A stretch of 43,701 nucleotides of DNA from Clostridia bacterium (GTDB lineage: Bacteria; Bacillota; Clostridia; Christensenellales; Aristaeellaceae). Position numbers and translations under genes: made by a program. Below, in pieces: positions 1 through 6,710 of this stretch. Below the pieces are notes generated by a model. It saw nothing but the letters and a program-made list of their open reading frames with translations. It made no database searches and was not told the origin of the DNA. The stretch covers positions 1-43,701 of the forward strand of contig JAFZOG010000122.1 of NCBI GenBank assembly GCA_017550745.1, read 5' to 3'. The first letter of the stretch is position 1. Each line of letters starts with the position of its first letter.

Positions 1-384
1 ATATTCGTGCCTGCACCAGATATCATGATCCCTTTGCCACGCATAGGAATAGTAGATCGCAAAGCAGCCCATTTCATGCCCGTCGGGCGCTTTTTCACCC
101 GTCCAGAAGACGTCTTCCTCGCCGCCCGTGGCTTTTACCACTTCCTCGTCCGGCAGCTTTTGAATCTCCGCCGCCGTTTTTTCCCGGCGCGCCTGCTCCG
201 CTTCCGTGATCGCCTCCCGAATGTCCGCTTCCGTCAGGTCATAGCCCAGCTTGGAGGCGATTTGGGCGCATACGCGGACGAATTCCTCCCCGGTCGTCGG
301 CTTCGTCCTTCCCTCATACAGCTTCTTCGCTTCAGGATCAGCCTGCAAGCGTTCCAGAAATATTTTCACTTTCTCCGTTGCCAT
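1..384 (-). CDS. RiPP precursor P10, Nif11-type leader, type 2 core (partial)
   Basis: The gene starts at ATG 384, six bases after a GGGGAGGAAA ribosome binding site, and runs off the window start, so at least 128 residues are visible. The first ~90 residues form a Nif11-like leader (helical, D-P near residue 16, KLGYDLTEADI in the middle) that ends in ATGG, the expected Gly-Gly cleavage site. The core is not of the common type in this array. It begins with acidic and aromatic residues, then has APDGHEMGC, a Tyr-rich stretch, and DIWC. This closely matches the core of P2 (4122-4559). It lies 31 bases after P9. More precursors, or a transporter, could follow beyond the window edge. The modification is unknown. 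Confidence 0.85.
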   Translation of the reverse strand, partial: MATEKVKIFLERLQADPEAKKLYEGRTKPTTGEEFVRVCAQIASKLGYDLTEADIREAITEAEQARREKTAAEIQKLPDEEVVKATGGEEDVFWTGEKAPDGHEMGCFAIYYSYAWQRDHDIWCRHEY

Positions 385-415
385 GGCGGTTTCCTCCCCA
401 TTTTATCACACGGTC

Positions 416-865
416 TCAGATTTGGCCATAGTAGTTCTGCCCGCAATGATAAAATTCATAGTAATGAAAGTTTTGATCGCATCCGTCGCTGCTCCGGCAG
501 TTTTCCCCGTCTATATACGTGAACCTGCAGCTGCCCAGCTCCGTCCAATCCCCGATGGCGGAAACGCATTCATCATGATGCTTTGTTTTTCTGTCCCTGC
601 CGCCGGCCGCGTCAACCAGGTCATCGTCCGGCAGGGCCTGAATATCCGCCGCGGCTTTCTCCGTCTTTTCGGCGCGCTCCTGCTCCGCCGCCGCGATTCC
701 ATCCCGGATTTCAGCTTCTGTCAGGTCGAAGCTCAGTTCCTTCACGATCCCGGCACAGACCTTTATTGCCGCCTCAAAGCTCTCCGGTTTCGCGCGCTTG
801 CCCAGCAGGTCCTTTGCCTTTGGATTGGATTTCAGCTTTTCCAGAATTTCATCGAATTGTTCCAT
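416..865 (-). CDS. RiPP precursor P9, Nif11-type leader, type 1 core lacking late cysteines
   Basis: 149 residues. The leader starts two residues shorter than its paralogs (MEQFDEILEKL) and ends in AAGG. The core has a longer lead-in with one extra Cys, then the array's signature: four cysteines separated by 9, 5 and 11 residues, with E-N before the second, D-G before the third, D after it, and Tyr at +7 and +10. The protein stops eight residues after the fourth Cys, exactly where most paralogs have a fifth Cys; the stop codon is TGA. The ribosome binding site (AAAGGACGG) is about 14 bases from the ATG, further than in the other precursors, so it may be translated less well. The 113-base gap upstream keeps a weak trace of the maturase 3' end at 910-920. 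Confidence 0.85.
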   Translation of the reverse strand: MEQFDEILEKLKSNPKAKDLLGKRAKPESFEAAIKVCAGIVKELSFDLTEAEIRDGIAAAEQERAEKTEKAAADIQALPDDDLVDAAGGRDRKTKHHDECVSAIGDWTELGSCRFTYIDGENCRSSDGCDQNFHYYEFYHCGQNYYGQI

Positions 866-948
866 TGATATCGTTTGAACCGTCCTTTTGATTTCTTGCC
901 GCGTTTTCCGGGCAGTCTGGAAATGTCAAGCGTCAGATGGGCAAGGAT

Positions 949-981
949 GACGGAAGGCGCTCAAGCGCCTTTCCGCCGTCA
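949..981 (-). other. Hairpin directly after P8
   Basis: Arms 952-960 and 965-974 pair with a four-base loop and a one-base bulge, immediately after the P8 stop codon. There is no T-run on the transcribed strand, so it is not a standard terminator. Similar hairpins follow P6 and P7. Confidence 0.5.
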
Positions 982-1422
982 GGAAATGAATTCCTGACAT
1001 TCCATCATTTCCTGGAGATTGCATCTTTTTCCACGCTGATTACGGCTGCAGAGATATTCCGGATAAGTCAGATAACTCAGGTCACAAGCGTCATTCCACC
1101 AGCAGTTTTCCCTGTCCTGGAAGGTGTCTTTGCAATTATGGTGGCTTTTTCCGCCCGCCGTCTTTTCCAGTTCGCTGTCATCCAGCTTTTGGATTACCTC
1201 CGCCTGGGCGTCGGTCTTTTCCTTCCGGTCTGCCGAAGCCTTTTTGAGATAGTCCGCCAAATCCGCCGCGTCCAGGTCATAACTCAGCTTCTTCGCTGCT
1301 TCGATCAGCTTGAGGGCTTTTTCTTCCTCGCTCCTGGGCGGCTCCAGGCCCTTGAACAATTCCTGCGCTTTGGGGTCTGCCATAAGCTTTTCCAGGATTT
1401 CCTTCACATTTTCGATGGCCAT
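979..1422 (-). CDS. RiPP precursor P8, Nif11-type leader, six-Cys type 1 core
   Basis: 147 residues, starting at ATG 1422 behind AAGGAGGAAA; a longer in-frame start at 1449 has no ribosome binding site. The leader runs from MAIENVKEILEKL to LEKTAGG and is almost identical to that of P7. The ~56-residue core has four cysteines spaced 9, 5 and 11, then two more after gaps of 8 and 7. Visible landmarks are ENCW, NDACD and the Y-x2-Y-x-C ending of the motif. P7 and P8 differ much more in core than in leader, the usual pattern for duplicated RiPP precursors whose products diverge. The region upstream (1447-1485) resembles the region upstream of P1 including a trace of the maturase 3' end. Confidence 0.9.
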   Translation of the reverse strand: MAIENVKEILEKLMADPKAQELFKGLEPPRSEEEKALKLIEAAKKLSYDLDAADLADYLKKASADRKEKTDAQAEVIQKLDDSELEKTAGGKSHHNCKDTFQDRENCWWNDACDLSYLTYPEYLCSRNQRGKRCNLQEMMECQEFIS

Positions 1423-1480
1423 GGAGGTTTCCTCCTTGTATGATTGCAAACGCTTCCGCGCTTTGGTTCAAGAATATACA

Positions 1481-1510
1481 GGCAGAGGGAGAAGCGTTTC
1501 TCCCTCTGCC
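1481..1510 (-). other. Strong hairpin between P7 and P8
   Basis: A perfect 13-bp stem (1481-1493 with 1498-1510) and a four-base loop lie between the P7 stop and the P8 start. On the minus strand it is followed by TGTATATTC, which is only weakly T-rich. It may stabilise or process the polycistronic mRNA, or weakly attenuate transcription of P8-P10. That role is inferred. Confidence 0.6.
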
Positions 1511-1532
1511 GGGTCAAGGCATCCTTCCGCCG

Positions 1533-1976
1533 TCAGAAAAGGATTTCCTGGCAATTCGCCATTTCATCTAAAGCGCATATTTTATCGTTCAGGTTATGGT
1601 TGCAGAGATAACCCGGATAGATTTCATAATTCAGGTCGCAGGCGTCAGTCCTCCAGCAGTTTTCTTTGTCCTGGAAGGTGTCCTGGCATTCGCCGTGGTC
1701 CCTTCCGCCGGCGGCCTTTTCCAATTCGCTGTCATCCAGCTTCTGGATCGCCTCCGCCTGGGCGTCGGTTTTTTCCTTCCGGTCGGACGCGGCCTTTTTG
1801 AGATAGTCCGCCAGGTCCGCCGCGTCCAGGTCATAGCCCAGCTTCTTCGCCGCTTCGATCAGCTTGAGGGCTTTTTCTTCCTCGCTCCTGGGCGGCTCCA
1901 GGCCCTTGAACAATTCCTGCGCTTTGGGGTCTGCCATAAGCTTTTCCAGGATTTCCTTCACATTTTCGATAGCCAT
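1533..1976 (-). CDS. RiPP precursor P7, Nif11-type leader, six-Cys type 1 core
   Basis: 147 residues from ATG 1976, with GGAGGAAA upstream; the longer in-frame extension to 2048 runs through a hairpin and is unlikely to be translated. The leader is nearly identical to P8 and ends LEKAAGG. The core has ENCW, TDACD and YPGYLC, with the invariant 9/5/11 cysteine spacing and two further cysteines after 8 and 7 residues. It ends in a hydrophobic tail like P4 (SEFIF) and P8. The gene is separated from P8 by 110 bases containing a strong hairpin. It is probably a substrate of the radical SAM protein at 5131-6594. Confidence 0.9.
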   Translation of the reverse strand: MAIENVKEILEKLMADPKAQELFKGLEPPRSEEEKALKLIEAAKKLGYDLDAADLADYLKKAASDRKEKTDAQAEAIQKLDDSELEKAAGGRDHGECQDTFQDKENCWRTDACDLNYEIYPGYLCNHNLNDKICALDEMANCQEILF

Positions 1977-2004
1977 AGAGGTTTCCTCCGTTCCTTTTAG
2001 CATT

Positions 2005-2031
2005 CGGAAGGCCGCGCGGGGCGGCCTTCCG
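2005..2031 (-). other. GC-rich hairpin between P6 and P7
   Basis: Arms 2006-2015 and 2021-2030 are perfectly complementary (10 bp, extendable by one pair) around a five-base loop. No T-run follows on either strand, so a role as a terminator is unlikely. Confidence 0.55.
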
Positions 2032-2044
2032 GTTGACGATGGGA

Positions 2045-2437
2045 TCATTCATTCATCTTCTGGATCCACTGGCATTTATACCCTCTGTAATTCCTCCATG
2101 CCACATCGCAGGCGTCGTAGAAAGCGCAGTTCTCATGATCCTCGTAGGTTTCAAAGCAGTTGTCGTGATCCCTCTTGCCGCCGGCGGCCTGTGCCACTTC
2201 CTCATCGTCCAGCGCCTGGATCGCCTCGGCCTTCGCGTCGGTCTTTTCCTTGATCGCCTGGGCATAGGCGTCGAAGTCTTCCTTGGTCAGGTCAAAGCCC
2301 AGCTCCTTGGCCACGCCGATGAGGGCGGCGATCTTTTCGTCCTCGCTCTTGAACGGGGGCAGGTTTTTCAGCAGCTCCTGTGCCTTGGGGTCCGCAGCGA
2401 GCTTTTCCAGGGTGTCCTTTACCTTTTCGATTGCCAT
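2045..2437 (-). CDS. RiPP precursor P6, Nif11-type leader, four-Cys short core
   Basis: 130 residues, the shortest complete precursor. It starts at ATG 2437 behind AAGGAGGAAA. The leader (MAIEKVKDTLEKL onward) ends AQAAGG. The core has only the four signature cysteines at spacing 9, 5 and 11, with HENC, YDACD and Y-x2-Y-x-C. It stops eight residues after the fourth Cys at a TGA, where six paralogs have a fifth Cys. P6 therefore shows the minimal unit of the core. The sequence just upstream (2482-2521) repeats the 3' end of the maturase gene and the following bases, so this gene or its ancestor once stood directly behind a maturase gene. Confidence 0.88.
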   Translation of the reverse strand: MAIEKVKDTLEKLAADPKAQELLKNLPPFKSEDEKIAALIGVAKELGFDLTKEDFDAYAQAIKEKTDAKAEAIQALDDEEVAQAAGGKRDHDNCFETYEDHENCAFYDACDVAWRNYRGYKCQWIQKMNE

Positions 2438-2496
2438 GATGATTTCCTCCTTGTTTTGTTCTATCTCAAAATGGTGACCCACTTTGATTTTCTTTG

Positions 2497-2521
2497 TTAC
2501 GGGCAGTCCGGCGCTTCGCCC
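2497..2521 (-). repeat. Duplicated 3' end of the radical SAM gene
   Basis: These 25 bases are identical to 5131-5155, the last eight codons including the stop of the maturase gene. The match also includes an 8-base block at 2482-2489 that corresponds to 5116-5123 at the same spacing. The repeat lies between P5 and P6 and is not part of any gene there. It is a remnant of a duplication that included the maturase/precursor junction. Confidence 0.85.
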
Positions 2522-2536
2522 GCCGTGTTCACATAT

Positions 2537-3085
2537 CTACACTTTTATCATCCCAAATGGACAATTAATAATTATATCCTGATACTCTTCTATAACCTCA
2601 GCGGTGACAATCATGAGATCGCAGAAGAACATTTGATCGCACGACGCGCCTAAAAATCCGCACGAATTCCCGTTGTAATTGTTTTTGCAGATATAATTGT
2701 TGTAATCCTGATAATTACGGTCACAGCCGTCCGTATGCGAGCAGTTTTCCCGATCCAGGAAAGAATCCTTGCATTCCGCATGACCTTTTCTGCCCAACTC
2801 CGAACGACTTTTTCCGCCCGCTGCCTGCGCCACATCGTTATCCGAAAGGCGCTCGACCTGCGCAACCGCTTCCTCCGTCTGGGCTTTCCGCTGTTCCGCC
2901 GCGGCCCTGATCGCTTCCGCGAATTCTTGTTCGTTGATTTCAAAGCCCTGTTCTTTCGCCAGAGCCACCAGAGTCGCCAACGCTTCCGCCCCGCTTTTGG
3001 CCGCTTTGATCTTTTCAAGTGCTTCCTTCGCCTGAGGGCCTTTCTTGAGTTCTTCCAGCAGTTCCATGATCTTTTCCGTTGCCAT
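2537..3085 (-). CDS. RiPP precursor P5, Nif11-type leader, extended eight-Cys core
   Basis: 182 residues, the longest precursor, from ATG 3085 with GGAAGGG upstream. The leader starts MATEKIMELLEELK and ends AQAAGG. The core begins with a basic lead-in, then the signature four cysteines (9/5/11) with RENC, TDGCD and YNNYIC. Four more cysteines follow, including a C-x5-C step ending MFFC that is shared only with P1. The C-terminal part is long and hydrophobic/acidic, with no match in P1 beyond that point. It overlaps nothing and is 21 bases downstream of P4. The extended tail could be a follower peptide or part of a larger product. Confidence 0.88.
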   Translation of the reverse strand: MATEKIMELLEELKKGPQAKEALEKIKAAKSGAEALATLVALAKEQGFEINEQEFAEAIRAAAEQRKAQTEEAVAQVERLSDNDVAQAAGGKSRSELGRKGHAECKDSFLDRENCSHTDGCDRNYQDYNNYICKNNYNGNSCGFLGASCDQMFFCDLMIVTAEVIEEYQDIIINCPFGMIKV

Positions 3086-3106
3086 GGTGATCCCTTCCTT
3101 TCCAGA

Positions 3107-3568
3107 CTAAAAAATGAATTCTGAACAGTCTAAAACCGCGCCGGAACTGCAGTGGCGGCCTGCGTCATTGTGATCGCATAAATAGTATTTGTATTCATTC
3201 ACGTTCTTATCGCACCCGTCATTCGTCCAGCAGTTTTCCCGGATCAAAAATGTACTTTTGCAGTCATTTTTGTCCCAGCTATGACAAAACTCCTCTCCGC
3301 CAGCCACCTTGTCCAATGACTCATCCGCCAGTTTCTCCACGCCGGACGCTGCCTGCTCCGTCTTTTTCATGCGTTCTACGGCTGCGCTGGCGATTGCATC
3401 AAGGATGTCTTTTTCCGTCACGCTGAGGCCTTGCCGCTTTGCGGCCGCGACACAGCAGCGAACGATTTCATCCTTTTTATCGTTCAGGACAAGATTGCTC
3501 AATGCGTCCTTCGTTTGGGGGTCAGCCTGGATAACTGTCAACAGTTCCTTTACCTTTTCGATGGACAT
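3107..3568 (-). CDS. RiPP precursor P4, Nif11-type leader, seven-Cys core
   Basis: 153 residues from ATG 3568, seven bases behind GGAGGAAA; a start at 3583 is possible but would put the binding site inside the gene. The leader is somewhat divergent (MSIEKVKELLTVI, with KRQGLSVTEKDI) and ends KVAGG. The core starts with EEFCHSW, an extra Cys not seen in its neighbours, followed by the signature four cysteines at 9/5/11 and two more at gaps of 8 and 7. ENCW and NDGCD are present. The motif position that is aromatic in other members is Val here. Confidence 0.88.
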   Translation of the reverse strand: MSIEKVKELLTVIQADPQTKDALSNLVLNDKKDEIVRCCVAAAKRQGLSVTEKDILDAIASAAVERMKKTEQAASGVEKLADESLDKVAGGEEFCHSWDKNDCKSTFLIRENCWTNDGCDKNVNEYKYYLCDHNDAGRHCSSGAVLDCSEFIF

Positions 3569-3628
3569 AACGCTTTCCTCCACGCTGCAAAGCTCTTCGC
3601 GTGCTTGATCAGCTACTTCTGCCTGTTA

Positions 3629-4084
3629 TTATTGGTTTACTTTAATGACTTGCTGACAATTGTAGTTTTCCGTTTTGGCGCAATGGAACCCTAAGTCATT
3701 ATGGTTGCAGAGGTAATCCGGATAATACTGCCAATTCTGATCGCAGCCGTCATTGTACCAGCAGTTTTCTTTATCCTGATAGGTGTCCCTGCAGGCAGAC
3801 TTATCCTTTTTGCCGCCTGATACTTTTTCAATTTCGTTGTCGTCCAGCTGCCGGATCGCCTCGGCCTGGGCGTCGGTTTTTTCCAGCCGGGCCGTTAAGG
3901 CTTCCATGAAATACTCCGCCATTTCCGCGGCAGTCACCTGAAAGCCCAGCGCCGCGGCGGCTTCTGCGTACTTCCTGATTTTTTCCTCCTCGCTCTTGGG
4001 CTGTTCCTTGCCCTCCAGCAGCGACCGGGCGGCGGGGTCCGCGTTCAGCTTTTCCAGAAAAGCCTTGATCTGTTCCTTTGCCAT
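3629..4084 (-). CDS. RiPP precursor P3, Nif11-type leader, six-Cys type 1 core
   Basis: 151 residues from ATG 4084 behind AAGGAGGAAA; the in-frame extension to 4207 overlaps P2 and is rejected. The leader (MAKEQIKAFLEKL) ends KVSGG, the only member with Ser before the double Gly. The core has the signature 9/5/11 cysteines with ENCW, NDGCD, YPDYLC, then cysteines after 8 and 7 residues. It is probably modified by the upstream radical SAM protein. The gene lies 37 bases after P2 and 60 before P4. Confidence 0.9.
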   Translation of the reverse strand: MAKEQIKAFLEKLNADPAARSLLEGKEQPKSEEEKIRKYAEAAAALGFQVTAAEMAEYFMEALTARLEKTDAQAEAIRQLDDNEIEKVSGGKKDKSACRDTYQDKENCWYNDGCDQNWQYYPDYLCNHNDLGFHCAKTENYNCQQVIKVNQ

Positions 4085-4121
4085 GATGATTTCCTCCTTC
4101 ACGATTCGCTGGTTTCTATTT

Positions 4122-4559
4122 TCAGTCATGCCCGCTGTGAGGACATTCAGCAAAAGTATGTTGATATGTTCCATTGCAATAATACATCTGTTTGCACCAG
4201 ATATCATTATCCTTCTGCCACTTATAGGTATGGTAGGTCAGCACGCAGCCCATTTCATGCCCGTCCGGGGCATCTTCGCCTTCCCAGAAAGCGCCGCCCG
4301 CGGCCTTTTCCACATCGCTGTCGGCCAACTTTTCTACCGCTTCCACCTGGGCGTCGGTCTTTTCCTTCCGGGCCGCCAAGGTTTCCCTGAGATAGCGTTC
4401 AAGATCATCTGGAACCAACTCATAGCCCTTTTCCTTTGCGAGCCGGAGGATCGCCTGTAATTTTTCTTCCCCGTTCTGCGGCAGTTCCCTGTCGTTCAGC
4501 AAAGCTTTCGCGTCAGTGCCAATGCTTTCCAGAAATTCCTTCACCTTTTCGTTTGCCAT
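4122..4559 (-). CDS. RiPP precursor P2, Nif11-type leader, type 2 core
   Basis: 145 residues from ATG 4559, 16 bases after the P1 stop, with AAGGAGGAAA upstream. The leader (MANEKVKEFLESI to EKAAGG) is of the same family as the rest, but the core is different. It starts AFWEGEDAPDGHEMGC, continues with Tyr/Trp-rich sequence to DIWC, then has YYC and AEC, giving four cysteines. It lacks the ENC and DGCD landmarks. The only relative in view is P10. A shared leader on unrelated cores indicates that one leader-directed enzyme set handles two product types. Confidence 0.88.
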   Translation of the reverse strand: MANEKVKEFLESIGTDAKALLNDRELPQNGEEKLQAILRLAKEKGYELVPDDLERYLRETLAARKEKTDAQVEAVEKLADSDVEKAAGGAFWEGEDAPDGHEMGCVLTYHTYKWQKDNDIWCKQMYYCNGTYQHTFAECPHSGHD

Positions 4560-4575
4560 AAAGGTTTCCTCCTTC

Positions 4576-5076
4576 TTAGCCATGAATATATCCATGAACG
4601 CAGATTTCTGAACCATCATAGCTAATATTTTCACAGAAAAACATGTAATCACACCATGTCCCCATGTTGCCGCAATGCTGATCCTTATAATTGTTGTGGC
4701 ATACGTAATCATCATAATCCTGATAGTTTTTATCGCAGCCGTCGTTGTACCAGCAGTTTTCCTTGTCCAGAAAGGTATCCTTGCAATTGGAATGGCCCTT
4801 CTTTCCGCCTGCCGCTTTTACCAGCGCATCATCCGGCAGGGCCTGGATATCCGCCGCAGCTTCCTCCGTCTTTTTCATGCGTGCCTTGGCTTCCGCCTCG
4901 AAGGCCTCCCGGATTTCTGCCTCCGTCACGGTGAAGCCTGATTTCTTTGCCGCTTCCATGAGGTAGCGGACGATTCCGTCCTCTCCCTCAGCCTTGATGA
5001 TCTCCCGCAGCGTTTCGTTTGCCTTGGGGTCGGCCTGGATTGCCTTCAGCAGTTCCTTGATCTTTTCGTTTGCCAT
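4576..5076 (-). CDS. RiPP precursor P1, Nif11-type leader, extended eight-Cys core
   Basis: 166 residues from ATG 5076, 54 bases downstream of the maturase gene and with GAAGGAGGAAAA upstream. The leader runs MANEKIKELLKAI to KAAGG. The core has the signature four cysteines spaced 9, 5 and 11 (ENCW, NDGCD, YDDYVC), then four more, including the C-x5-C step ending MFFC that it shares with P5. It is first in the array and so is likely the best expressed. Families with Nif11-type leaders are known substrates of several RiPP enzymes; pairing with a radical SAM/SPASM enzyme suggests carbon-centred cross-links or thioethers, which is inference. Confidence 0.9.
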   Translation of the reverse strand: MANEKIKELLKAIQADPKANETLREIIKAEGEDGIVRYLMEAAKKSGFTVTEAEIREAFEAEAKARMKKTEEAAADIQALPDDALVKAAGGKKGHSNCKDTFLDKENCWYNDGCDKNYQDYDDYVCHNNYKDQHCGNMGTWCDYMFFCENISYDGSEICVHGYIHG

Positions 5077-5130
5077 GCTGTTTTCCTCCTTCAATATTTT
5101 TCAAGCGCTCCTGCGCTTTGATTCATGGGA

Positions 5131-6594
5131 TTACGGGCAGTCCGGCGCTTCGCCCTCGGGCATGGGCACGCCGGGCTTCCGTTCCTTGGGGGGATTGCGC
5201 TTGAGGTAGGCTTCAAAGGCGTCCTTGGCCGCGGCGGTGACGCGGGCTTCGCCGTCGTGCTCGAAGAACCAGCACAGGTCGGGGTCGATGCCGTAGTAGT
5301 CGTCCCCCGCCATCAGCGCGGCATTCCGGCAGCCGCCGGTGCATTTGTCGATGTATTTGCACTCCCGGCACTTGGGGTTCGCGTCCCGGATTTCGCCCAC
5401 CTTAGCGTGGCACAGCTTGGTAAACTTTTCACCGTTCAGGATGTCTTTCAGCGGCGTATCAAACAGATTCTGGAAATTCTTGGCGTAGCCGCAGTCGGCC
5501 ATGCCCATGCAGGGACACACCATGCCTTCCGCGCCGATGTAGAAATTGTTCAGCAGCACGCCGCAGGAGGGCATTTGCATTTCATCCTCTTTGCTGCATA
5601 CCCGGCGGTTGTAAATCTCCCATTTGGGGTCGCCGGGGGTGTACATGAACACGCCGGCCATCATGATAGACAAGGGCGCGTCGTCCTCGAAATACTGGGG
5701 AATGTATTCCTCAAACATCTGCAATTCTTCTTCCCTGGTCAGCTGCAGATCGTGCAGTTCCGGCTGGGCCCATTCGCCAAGCTCCATCATGGAGCCGCAC
5801 TTCATGCTGCGCACGCCCAGGGAGGCCATCAGCTTGATGGATTCCCGCAGGACGTGGCGGTTCTTCCGGTGCATGCACATGGACACGGACACGGGATACT
5901 TCCGCTCCTGCAAGAGCTTCAGCGCGTGCAGCGTCCTTTCCTCAGCCCCGGGCACGCCCCGCAGGAAATCGTGCCAGCCCACACCGTCGAAGCTCAGCTG
6001 GAAGGGCGGATGCACGTGGCGCTTGTCCAGCTCGTCCAGGAATTTTTCGTCCACCAGCCAGCCATTGGTGTAGATGGTGGCGATACCGATCTCCCGCTCG
6101 TTCAGGGCGTCGATGATGTCCAGGAAGTCTTCACGGATCAGGGGCTCGCCCCCGGTGAGGCCCGTCTGGAAGACGCCGCACTCCGCCAGTTGATCGGCGA
6201 TGGTGATGATCTGCTCGTGGGTAGGCGCGCCGTGTTTGGCGTGGGGCGCGGACATGAAGCAGTGGCGGCATTTCAGGTTGCACGCGCCGGTGATGGACCA
6301 ATGCACCTGCCGCTTGTAGGGAGCCGGATAGACCTTGTATTCCTGCTCCGGCTTCAAAAATTCCGCAAACTCCGCCGGACGGATCACCCCGGCTTTTGTC
6401 ACATCCTCAAACAGCTTCTTTTCCCGGTCGGAAAGATTGTTTTCCTCGATATCATGCGCCCCGTCGCAGCGCATCAGGAACAGGAACAGGTCCTTGGGAA
6501 GGAATTTGGACGTTTTCGCCGCCGTGTCGTAGATCCCGGTGTGTGCGTCCTGCCAGCCCCGCAGGCGGTAGCGTTCGTTCAAAATGTATTTCAT
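5131..6594 (-). CDS. Radical SAM/SPASM peptide maturase
   Basis: 487 residues from ATG 6594 behind AGGAGGG. Residues 1-85 look like a small winged-helix domain of the kind that recognises RiPP leaders. The radical SAM core follows, with the C-x3-C-x2-C cluster motif at Cys105, Cys109 and Cys112 and TGGEP at 147-151. The C-terminal SPASM region (about 330-445) has many cysteines, including pairs at 360/362, 409/412 and 418/422, which would bind auxiliary Fe-S clusters. Such proteins install cross-links on precursor peptides using S-adenosylmethionine. The gene directly precedes ten Nif11-leader precursors, which are its likely substrates. The exact reaction cannot be read from sequence. The short C-terminal tail EGEAPDCP is duplicated upstream of P6. 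Confidence 0.93.
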   Translation of the reverse strand: MKYILNERYRLRGWQDAHTGIYDTAAKTSKFLPKDLFLFLMRCDGAHDIEENNLSDREKKLFEDVTKAGVIRPAEFAEFLKPEQEYKVYPAPYKRQVHWSITGACNLKCRHCFMSAPHAKHGAPTHEQIITIADQLAECGVFQTGLTGGEPLIREDFLDIIDALNEREIGIATIYTNGWLVDEKFLDELDKRHVHPPFQLSFDGVGWHDFLRGVPGAEERTLHALKLLQERKYPVSVSMCMHRKNRHVLRESIKLMASLGVRSMKCGSMMELGEWAQPELHDLQLTREEELQMFEEYIPQYFEDDAPLSIMMAGVFMYTPGDPKWEIYNRRVCSKEDEMQMPSCGVLLNNFYIGAEGMVCPCMGMADCGYAKNFQNLFDTPLKDILNGEKFTKLCHAKVGEIRDANPKCRECKYIDKCTGGCRNAALMAGDDYYGIDPDLCWFFEHDGEARVTAAAKDAFEAYLKRNPPKERKPGVPMPEGEAPDCP

Positions 6595-6678
6595 ACGGCC
6601 CTCCTGTTTATTCGCGGATCATCCGACGTATTACGCTCATCAAAACCGGCGGATTTCCGCTTTCTTTTTTTCGTGTTT

Positions 6679-6684
6679 ATTCTA
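6679..6684 (-). promoter_or_regulatory. Probable -10 box for the maturase-precursor operon
   Basis: TAGAAT on the minus strand. No good -35 box is found at 17-18 bases upstream (the sequence there is roughly TTTCAG/CAGTTT), which fits a promoter that needs an activator bound at 6711-6726. The leader to the ATG is about 80 bases. Confidence 0.55.
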
Positions 6685-6710
6685 CCATAAAAATACAGCA
6701 AAAACTGAAA

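Noticed and set aside
416-2437. TGA readthrough or selenocysteine in P6 and P9
   Set aside because: The stop lies at the Cys position, but the sequence after it does not resemble the tails of the paralogs and no recoding stem is placed suitably.
1-5076. SCIFF-type (six Cys in forty-five residues) or lanthipeptide precursors
   Set aside because: SCIFF peptides are short, single-copy and lack a Nif11-type leader. The cores are poor in Ser/Thr and no LanM, LanB or LanC gene is present, so lanthionine formation is not supported.
5125-6690. Long plus-strand open frame (about 520 codons) opposite the maturase gene
   Set aside because: It is the antisense of a clear radical SAM gene in GC-rich codons, has no ribosome binding site and no recognisable motifs. 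The same holds for the ~700-codon frame opposite lysS and the ~580-codon frame opposite infB.
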